From NCBI RefSeq assembly GCF_019703515.2, contig NC_059346.1:49769501-49833500 (forward strand): a stretch of 64,000 bases of DNA. Reading direction: 5' to 3'. Positions 56,126 to 64,000 of this stretch are shown here, piece after piece. Source of the DNA: Myxocyprinus asiaticus. Taxonomy: Eukaryota; Chordata; Actinopteri; Cypriniformes; Catostomidae. Position numbers and translations under genes: made by a program. The stretch's first letter is position 1, and the number at the start of each line of letters is the position of its first letter. The notes beneath the pieces were generated by a model that worked only from the letters and a program-made list of their open reading frames with translations, did not search any database and was not told the DNA's origin.

Positions 56126-56822
56126 TTGTCAATTCTTACTGATATTTCAATATATAATAATCAAAATAATGAAATAGGCATATAATACAATAAATATAAT
56201 AATTCAGATAATTCATAGACATTACATTGTGGCAGAGGAGTAAAGCATTGTTTAGAGTTCAGGAGTCAGTATATTGTTTGGTCTGTTTCTATATCATTGA
56301 ACACGAGCCACAATCCATTTTGTAATTGAGTTAGTTTGTCCAAGGTAGACACAGGCTGTTTTCATATGACACGTTCTCCCGTTACATCTGTAGATGCACA
56401 TAAGAGAATGTTTTTGGAGGGTCTTACCGTAGTTGTGTTGCATTTCACTGGTTTTCAGCATCTTTAGCCATGAACGGCATGCATTTATTATGCTGTGTCA
56501 AGTTAAATGTATTTTGAAACTTCAAAAATCAAGTCTCCAGACTACAGCACTCTGCTCCACCCAGTTGTCTTTGAACAGCTGTTGGTTTGTTGCTTGTACA
56601 GCTGGAGTTGCACTTACTGCCCCCTGCTGACTCAGACTCAGAAAAACATTAATGTTAGTAGGAAAATTGCTTATTACAGAATTTGTTTATGAGTACTAGA
56701 CATGATTAATTGCGTAACATTTTTTTTAGCACATTATGTTTTATATAATTAATTTCAATGAATTAATGCATTAAATCAACAGCCTTAATTTTTACAGTCT
56801 AATGCACATATTTCATTCATTA
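56126..56822. other. no gene seen; end of an ATTAATTGC element
   Basis: GACATGATTAATTGCGTAAC and AATGCATTAAATCAACAGCC near 56700-56790 resemble the end motif seen at 35.3 kb, other orientation. No ORF of interest. Confidence 0.4.
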
Positions 56823-57776
56823 TACACCGATGAGCCAAAACATTATGACCACTCACAGGTGAAGCGAATAACATTAATCATCTCTTAACAAGGCAACTTG
56901 TCAAGGTCTGGGTAGATTAGATGTAAGCGAACAATCAGTTCTCGTAGTCAACGTGTTGAATGCAGGAGAAATTATGGCCAGACGACTGGGTCAGAGCATC
57001 TCTGAAACAGCAAGGCTTGTGGGGTGCTCAGCAGTAGTGAGTACCTACCTACAGTGGTCCAACGTGGGACAAACACACGAACCGGTGACAGGGTGTTGGG
57101 TGTCCAAGGCTCATCGATGTGCAAGGGCAACGAAGGCTATCCTGTCTGGTCCAATCCAACAGAAGTTCTACTGTGGCAAAAGTAACAGAAAATGTTAATG
57201 ATGTTATGGGAGGAATGTGTCACAACACAAAGTGCATCGCACCCTGCTACTTGGACGCAGACCAGTCAGAGTGCCCATCATGACCCCTGTTCACTGACGA
57301 AAGTGCCTACAATAGGCATGTAAGCATCGGAACTGGACCTTGGAGCAGTGGAAGAAGTTTGCATGGTCCGATGGGTCCTGTTTTCTTTTACATCACGTGG
57401 ATGGCCATGTACGTGTGCCGTTTACCTGGGGAAGTGATGGCACTAGGATGCACTGTGGGAAGACAACAAGCCGGTGGAGGGAGTGTGATGCTGTGGGCAA
57501 TGTTCTGCTGGGACACCTAACATTTGTCAAATGTTATCTACCTAAACATTGCTGCCGACCTGGTACACACCTTCTTGGCAATGGTATTCCCTGATAGTAG
57601 TGACCTCTTTCAGCAGGATAATGTGCCCTGCCACACTGCATACATTGTTGGGGAATGGTTTGAGGAACATGATGAAGAGTTCAAAGTGCTTCGGCGGGTT
57701 GGGGTTGTTTTGGCGGCACACGGAGGGCCAATAGCATATTAGGCAGGTGATCATAATGTTTTGGCTCATCAGTGTA
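56823..57776 (+). mobile_element. Tc1-like element, both ends present
   Basis: 954 bp with inverted ends TACACCGATGAGCCAAAACA and (reverse complement) TACACTGATGAGCCAAAACA. Plus-strand transposase remains: GQSISETARLVGCS (helix-turn-helix), FAWSDGSCFLLHHVDGHVRV (DDE start), SSDLFQQDNVPCHTA (second D) and EEFKVL. Several frameshifts and deletions; dead. The truncated sister copy is at 43971. Confidence 0.9.
56953..57742 (+). pseudogene. Tc1-like transposase, multiply broken
   Basis: At least three open pieces (56953-57198, 57340-57594, 57524-57742) in different frames carry consecutive parts of one transposase. QDNVPCHTA contains the second catalytic aspartate. The third catalytic residue region (SPDLNPIE-type) is degraded. 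Confidence 0.82.
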
Positions 57777-59639
57777 TTTATAATTCCTAATTTTATAATT
57801 CATTAATTTTAGACATATATTTATTAAAATAGTTGTTTTTGTGCATTCTCAAAACATACATACATACACATATACAGTAATGCTACTCACACTGGCAAAT
57901 TCTTCTAACACAGGCGTGTCAAGCACATGCCACCCAGATGGTGTTGCTCTGCAGCTCATTTATAAGAGGGTGAACAATTTAACATAAACATTTAGACCAT
58001 CCCCTTCACCTACCACTAAGAATCCTCACTCATCACACTCATCTAGGTTTCTGCCTATCAAAATTATGCAGTCAAAAAACTCTGATGTTTGAATCAAAAA
58101 CATGATCCACCTGCACATGGAAAACATGAAACCACAGGGGCAGAGGTAACTTGGTGGCAAATGCACAAAACAGAAAACAGCTTGGCCCATCTTGTCCAGT
58201 AAATGGACAAAACACAACCAGGAGGCACAAGCTTTGAGAAAATACACATTGTAATGAAGATCAGAACACAAATCCATTTAATAATTTTTTCCTGTTGCAG
58301 TCGAGGGTGATGACAATTAACCTGAACATCCTGATAGCAAATGACGGTGAAGATATGGAAAGAACATTTGGCAGGGTTGGCAAACAAGGTCATGAAAAGA
58401 AACAGGACTGTGAGATTCAACAAACTCTGCTGATTTCACTAAAGTGATAGTGTGTACAAATCCCCCATTCAGTTGACACTGTCAGCTACATCTGAGTAAA
58501 GTAATAAGAAAGAGATATGTGCACACTGAGGTTAGATGAAAGCAGGCTACATAGTATAGAATTTAAATTGGTTTTGGGAGCATATTTGTTGTATTTTTTG
58601 TGGTTTAACAACATTTATATTTTTGCCAAGTGAAAAAATATAATGCATTTTTTAAATCCAAATTAATGCATTTTGAATGTCTTTAAATCCTATATGTTCA
58701 TGATTTACTCTACATCGAAATAGAAAGATTGCCATGTAAATAACGAAAACATTCTGAACATTTGACAACAAAAATAACTTTAAAATTAACACAAGCAAAA
58801 ACATTCACAAAGATTACATTATTTTGATGCATCGTTTTATCAAGATAAATCTGGTGTGGATAAATCCACTCGTTCCTAATGTTGGGATTCTTCAGGAGGA
58901 CATGTAGAGCAGCAGGTTGACACAATCTAAGGTTTGACAGACTTTTCCACATTTTACTCTTATCATAAGCTCTTCCAGTATTTGGAAAAGTTTTACCCAC
59001 ATTATACTGGCTCCTACACTTTAACTCACAGTGCCTGGGTGGGTAAGTTTCTGAACACAGAATAGGCATCATTGACATGTAAATCGGTTCTAAAGTATTC
59101 ATCGATCTGACGTCAGAAAGTTTGCCGAAATACATTTTTGCATTGAACTCTTTTATCTAAAAAAATAAAGGAAAATGTGATTCCTCATAAAAATGACCCC
59201 TTTAAAATAAAGTTTATGTCTGATCGAACATTAATGTGTCTTTCTAACAAGCTCATGACCTCTCAACTAGAAGAATGCACTTTGAATCAAGACACAACAA
59301 GATACAGGCTTATTATTATCATGCAAGTCTGTCTTTCAATGGATTTAACATATGGTCGCCTTTGTAACTCTATGAATGTTTCCATACCCATCACTTTGAC
59401 AGATCAGCCAAGCAGACAGGCCCATGATGAGTACAATGCCTCTGAGAATGCCACACGCACCATTTACCTTCCGACTGAGATATTTACTTGAGAAAAACTT
59501 GTCACAAACACTTAATGTTTCAAAGTTACCAGGGAGACGGTCAAGGAAAGTTTCATTCAAGTGTGTGATGGAGAGGAATTTCAATCATACTCTCACAGTA
59601 CATGAAACATATGGATAATCTTTTTTCAGTTATTGAGAT
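57777..59639. other. no recognised gene; unexplained ORFs
   Basis: Minus ORFs 58710-59135 (141 codons, cysteine-containing, MWKSLSNLRLCQPAALHVLL) and 59345-59584 (79 codons, VCDKFFSSKYLSRKV) are longer than the local average. I cannot place them in a family; they may be decayed exons or chance. Confidence 0.3.
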
Positions 59640-60662
59640 CTTTTAACAATAGCAGGATTAGTTCTGTGACGCCATGCAAGAGGCACACGTGTGAGCAACG
59701 AGCTCTGCGCACTTTGCTAAGTTTTAATTATTTTCATGTTATAATCTGGTGAATTTTGATACACCCAGTTACACATTTGCTCTTTGATGCAAAACATGGC
59801 AAAGAAGTCAAAATCCTCAGGCTCTGGAGACATTAAAAGACACTTACGTGTTCAGGATGAAAACCCCGACAGACCTACAGACCGGGGACTCAATTTGGAT
59901 GGCGCGGCGGGAGAAGGAATCCAGTGTCAATTGCCCAACATGTCAGTGATGTTGACGAAGGTTCTTGCTGACTTGGAGGATCTCGCTGTAATACGTTGAT
60001 CGATTACGGCGATGGAAACAAAATTAGCTACAAGAGTGACTGATGTTGAAAAACGAATCGATTTTCTGGAATCTTCAGAGAGGGAATTAACCACTAATCC
60101 ACCCGCGTCCAAAGTTGATTTGGAACATCTCCTTGAAAAGCTTGAAGATCTTGAGAATAGAAGCTGCAGGAATAATGTTCGAATTGTTGGAATTCCTGAG
60201 TATGAGCATGAGGAGGGCAGAGATATGGTGAAATTCCTTGAGGAGCTTTTCCCGAGTCTGCTCGACATAACAGGCCACAAGCTGGAAATCGAGCGAGCTC
60301 ACAGAGTCCCAGCTCACAGATCTGCTGAGGGAGACAGACCCCAATCGATTCTGGCCAGATTTCTGAGATCATCCGATAAAGATCTTGTGTTGCGCCAGGC
60401 AAGGAGCAAAGGGAAGCTCTCTTGGAAGAACCATAATATTTTCTTATTCCCGGACTTTGCGAGTTCGACAAGAGAGAAACGCGATCGGTTCAAGGAATGC
60501 AAGAAACTCTTACATCAGAAAAAGATCTTGTTTGCTCTGATGTTTCCGGCCAAACTGAGAATAGAAACGAAAAACGGTCGCAAAGTATTTACATGTCCAA
60601 ATCAGGCAATGTCTTTTATAGAATCAGTGTCTGAGCAATATAATATAATTGGTCCTACATAA
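59640..60662 (+). mobile_element. L1-type LINE, ORF1 part only
   Basis: A short leader followed by an L1 ORF1. No endonuclease or reverse transcriptase ORF2 follows; the sequence becomes unrelated AT-rich DNA right after the ORF1 stop. Either the 3' part was deleted or ORF1 mRNA was copied alone. Confidence 0.7.
59787..60662 (+). pseudogene. L1 ORF1 protein, one nonsense codon
   Basis: 291 codons, read in one frame from ATG 59787 to TAA 60660-60662, with a single TGA at 59997-59999 (codon 71). Layout matches L1 ORF1p: basic N-terminus (MAKKSKSSGSGD), coiled coil (METKLATRVTDVEKRIDFLE; LEHLLEKLEDLENR), RNA-recognition motif (NNVRIVGIPEYEHEEGRDMV) and C-terminal domain (PQSILARFLRSSDKDLVLRQ; KKLLHQKKILFALMFPAKLR). 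The family protein forms trimers that coat L1 RNA. The rest is undamaged, so the copy may be recent. Confidence 0.88.
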
Positions 60663-60912
60663 TTAATACATTAAGTTACAAGCAAATAGTATGTTATTTG
60701 TTACTATTCATGGTAGCAAACGATTTAATATGATTTTATAACTTCATTTATAAACAGTTTGATAATATTTTTTAATCCTTAGTAAACAACTTGTTAACCT
60801 TACCTAACTGATTTGTTTTAGTTTATGCAGATCAGTGGTAAAAAAGTGTTTATGAGAACATTAAGAAAGCATAAATTATTAGTAAATAAAGAGATTTTAC
60901 ATGTAATGAATT

Positions 60913-60913
<1 letters not shown>

Positions 60914-60974
<61 letters not shown>
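60914..60974. repeat. (TA)n microsatellite
   Basis: About 30 TA units. Confidence 0.97.
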
Positions 60975-60976
<2 letters not shown>

Positions 60977-62348
60977 TTAATGTGTTTGTCACTGTTTTAG
61001 GAACATTTACTATTCAAGTAATTAATACTTAACAAAGGTTGTAAAAAGGACTGACAAATTGCTTGCGTAGTATTTTGTGACCTAATCTAAAGTGAGAACT
61101 TTATATACCTAGTTAAATATTTATGAATGATCCATTACTCTGAAAAGTTGATTATGAAATAACCATCTCTACAGCATCTCAATCACGAAGGCTCAAAACA
61201 GACACTAAAGCTTAAATAAAAAACAGGAAATTAAAAGTAAAACATGAAACATCCACAGTTTATTGAATGAAATCCTCAGATTCCTCAGACGCCACTTTAG
61301 TGTGTTCCATTCTGAAAAGTCCATATTATTCTTCATGAGCAGACTGAATGTTCTCATTATTATTCAGATTGCCAGTTAAAATGATTGTTTAACTCAGTTT
61401 CAACAGTGAACCTAACCTAAATATTTCTTTAAAAAATAATCAGATTCCCGAAAGAAGTCAAAATCCGGCCACCAACACCATGCTACAATCTGCATGTGTG
61501 CTCTGGAAACATCCAGCACATCACAAAAATCACAGGATGGTTACAAGACTACAGGAATAGCTACAGGAAATAGCAATGAGCACACAGAAATGGAAAGAGC
61601 ATATATTATTGTAATATTAAACTTAGTATTGTCATTCTGTCCACTGCTAAGTGAAAAAGCACCATTGTCACACTGTTACTTTTCTCAGCATTGGACTGGA
61701 TGGAACAATCACAATCCTGACAGCACATGCACATCCCCCAGATGTCTATATGATGTGTGTGTTTACATCTGGAAGACATATTTTTCTATTTTTTTTTTTT
61801 TTTTTTGCTCATCTGCAATAATAAGATGTTTCCTCTCAGATGTAAAAAGGACATTCAGCAGATGTCTTTTGCGACGTTTATGATTTGGAATGTATGAGAT
61901 TTGTTGTTCTTACATAGTCCTATAGTTTCATGCTGCCATTTGTACTCCATTAAGAATACCTCAAGAAAATGCTGAGTAATATATACTTTTTTATTGTCCT
62001 ACAAATACTAACATTGCTAACATTCAGATTTTTGACAGATGTTGTCTACAAATGGTTTTCTTTGATCATGTAAAATTTCAGACACAATTTGAGGATTTCT
62101 TTCAATAAAAGGGATGTTTTCGGTATCACTTTGTGTTGTGTCTCTTAAAAAAAAAAAGAAAAAAGAAAGAAAAGAAAGAAAGGTATAGTGTCTGTTTTGA
62201 GCCTTAGTATTTGTGAGATGCAGTGGTGATGGTTATTTCATGGCCACATTTTCAGAGTAATGGATAATTTATCAGGGCTCAATAGATTTTTTTTCAGATT
62301 TTTCTGTGCTCATATTTTTACTTGCCGTGCCATAATTTTCACTGGCCC

Positions 62349-62350
62349 CA

Positions 62351-62393
<43 letters not shown>

Positions 62394-62522
62394 AAAAAAA
62401 CTACAAAAATATATATATATATATACAGTATATATATGTGTGTGTGTGTGTGTGTGTGCCAGAAATACTTAAATGTTTTACTGAATGTTACTGATATAAT
62501 AATAATAATAATAATAATAATT
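62349..62522. repeat. compound microsatellite
   Basis: (CA)n, poly-A, (TA)n, (TG)n and (AAT)n in succession; ORFs reading through it are artefacts. Confidence 0.95.
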
Positions 62523-63017
62523 ACATTGAATATTGCATTTTACTATGCAGTAGTAATATATTTCTGTCGAAATGTCTTCAATTTTTTTTTTTACGTCCAT
62601 TTAATACCAAGCTGGTTTTAATACTGTTTCAGTTTCTGAGAGCATTTGACATTAGTTTCTCACTTCTGGATAAGCAGTTTGTTACATGGACTTGTGTTTA
62701 ATACCGTTAGATGCTGTGATTTAATTAAATAAATGTAATATAGGCTGCATGGGTTGCGCGCTTCACAGTGAATAAGCATTCTGCTCTTTGTCACTACACA
62801 CAGTGACCGTAATGCTAAAAATTTTGTTATAGCAGACCAACGGCTTCACACATTAACAACATTAAACACTTATTTTTCGCTTTATTACTCACACACTGCT
62901 ATGTTATGATACCGAAACACTTTTGCTCTAATGCATCATTTAACAAACTATGTATTTTATTGCTTGTATTACAGACCCACCTACATTTACACACTTATTC
63001 CAATGTGATTAATTTGT

Positions 63018-63475
63018 GAGGTGGGTCATCTGATAGAGTGTTGGACTTTGGACTCTGAGGTTTGAGCCCAGCCAAGCACGCAATCTAACACGTGAGCCAA
63101 AAGTGTCATAGAAGCAACACAAAATGACGTGGTTGCTTTAGAAAATATGCTTTTCATGCGCATTTGCTTTTAAAACACTATCGGTTAGGCAGATATTGGT
63201 TTAGGGTAAGGAAGTCTGTTTTGTTTACCTCTAATTTGCTGTTAGGACACTACTGGTTAGGTTTAGGTTAAAGTTTTAGGGAGGTATGTTTTACTCATTA
63301 AAACCTCCATCTAACATTAACCTTAAAAACTTCATCTGATTATGACACTATTTCACTCGTTTTTGGCTCTCCTTGATGGACATTTCACTGAGAAACTGCA
63401 GCAAAATGTGTAATGAAGTACATAATTTCGTTTTGCAAAAATGTTGCCATGTAATGTTCATGAGATCAGGCTGGG
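63018..63475 (+). mobile_element. tRNA-derived SINE, copy 2
   Basis: Head GAGGTGGGTCATCTGATAGA with B-box-like GAGGTTTGAGCCCAGCC, then the same body as the 26.8-kb copy (GGTTTAGGTTAAAGTTTTAG; ACTGAGAAACTGCAGCAAAA), ending TCATGAGATCAGGCTG. Plus strand, so inverted relative to copy 1. Confidence 0.78.
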
Positions 63476-64000
63476 ATATTTGATTAATCCATCAGGCTGG
63501 ATGGGTCGCTTTAACAGACAAAAATGTTCAGCATTTTGGTCTACGGTGTAGATTTAAAGAGCTTTATAAATGAATAAGACTTGAGTTGAGACTTGAAACC
63601 AAAGAATGTTTTAATAAGCGCCACTGAGCCACAGTGTTGCACACTTAATTGCAGTCAACTAACAAATGGCTGACTTATAGTTATCTCTGCATTAAGATGG
63701 TAAACTCTACATAAAAAGTTTTAAAATAGACAAACAGAGGCAAACCTGCATAAAATCTCAAATGATCAAACTGTCAAGCTCTCAATCTCAAATTCAAACT
63801 GTGTTTTAGATGGAAGAACTGACATTCTTTCAGACCATTTACAATGGCAGTTCAAAAACGGTAAATACATAGCTTTATGTTTTGAGTTACACCTGACAAA
63901 GCATTGCTAGGAAGTACAGCCATTTGCAAGTTGTTATCCTTGAAATTTATTGCCATGATTCCAAAACTACTGCTCTCTGAAACGGCTTTAAGAACTGAGG
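63476..64000. other. no gene seen
   Basis: Unremarkable AT-rich sequence to the window edge, no ORF or repeat end recognised. Confidence 0.5.

Larger units (their letters stand above)
60663..63017. other. no gene seen; microsatellite-rich
   Basis: Holds a (TA)n tract (60914-60974), a compound CA/TA/TG/AAT tract (62349-62522) and A-rich runs near 62149-62180. The 129-codon ORF 61494-61883 lacks recognisable motifs and ends in a poly-T-encoded run. Confidence 0.5.

Noticed and set aside
60087..60502. Minus-strand ORFs opposite the L1 ORF1
   Set aside because: Shadows of the ORF1 coding strand.
62260..62621. ORFs with THTHTH and VCVCVC runs
   Set aside because: Translation of a compound microsatellite.
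63018..63080. Possible tRNA gene
   Set aside because: tRNA-like head only, followed by a SINE body shared with the 26.8-kb copy.

Overview
The window looks like nuclear DNA of a ray-finned fish, most likely a cyprinid-like teleost (inference). The evidence is a compact intron-split vertebrate gene, AT-rich intergenic DNA, many microsatellites, and a very dense load of fish-type transposons: Tc1-like elements, a Tol2-like hAT, an L2-type LINE, L1 ORF1, tRNA-derived SINEs, Ty3/Gypsy-type pieces and TIR/fold-back MITEs.

Only one protein-coding gene can be assembled with confidence: lig3 (DNA ligase III), minus strand, 1794-12125. Its 20 coding exons join in consistent phase to 2,772 nt (923 codons plus stop). 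The protein has an N-terminal PARP-like zinc finger, DNA-binding domain, adenylation domain with catalytic Lys421, OB-fold and C-terminal BRCT. The start at 12125 gives the nuclear form. A candidate mitochondrial leader lies upstream but is not joined in frame. The first 68 bases may hold the last exon of a convergent plus-strand gene.

From about 13 kb to 64 kb there is no host gene I can support. Landmarks: a nearly intact Tc1-like element (18.8-20.5 kb); a fold-back element carrying a nested MITE (20.6-22.6 kb); a Tol2-like hAT with an 8-bp target duplication and a nested MITE (24.2-25.8 kb); a tRNA-type SINE (26.8 kb, inverted partner at 63.0 kb); an internally deleted L2-type LINE with an 8-bp target duplication (27.6-30.4 kb); a nested block at 35.9-39.3 kb; a 595-bp miniature LTR retrotransposon with tRNA-Phe primer site and perfect 5-bp target duplication (41.17-41.76 kb); several MITEs (42.3-51.4 kb); a composite of SINE, palindrome and broken LTR-retroelement pieces (52.9-56.0 kb); a second copy of a Tc1-like family (56.8-57.8 kb); and a lone L1-type ORF1 broken by one stop codon (59.8-60.7 kb).

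The genes do not form an operon or pathway cluster. The picture is one DNA-repair gene with its presumed promoter beside a transposon-filled intergenic (or very long intronic) region. I see no CRISPR array, rRNA gene, functional tRNA gene or new enzymatic system. The most novel-looking items are the miniature LTR retrotransposon, the Tol2-like element and the unresolved lig3 leader.
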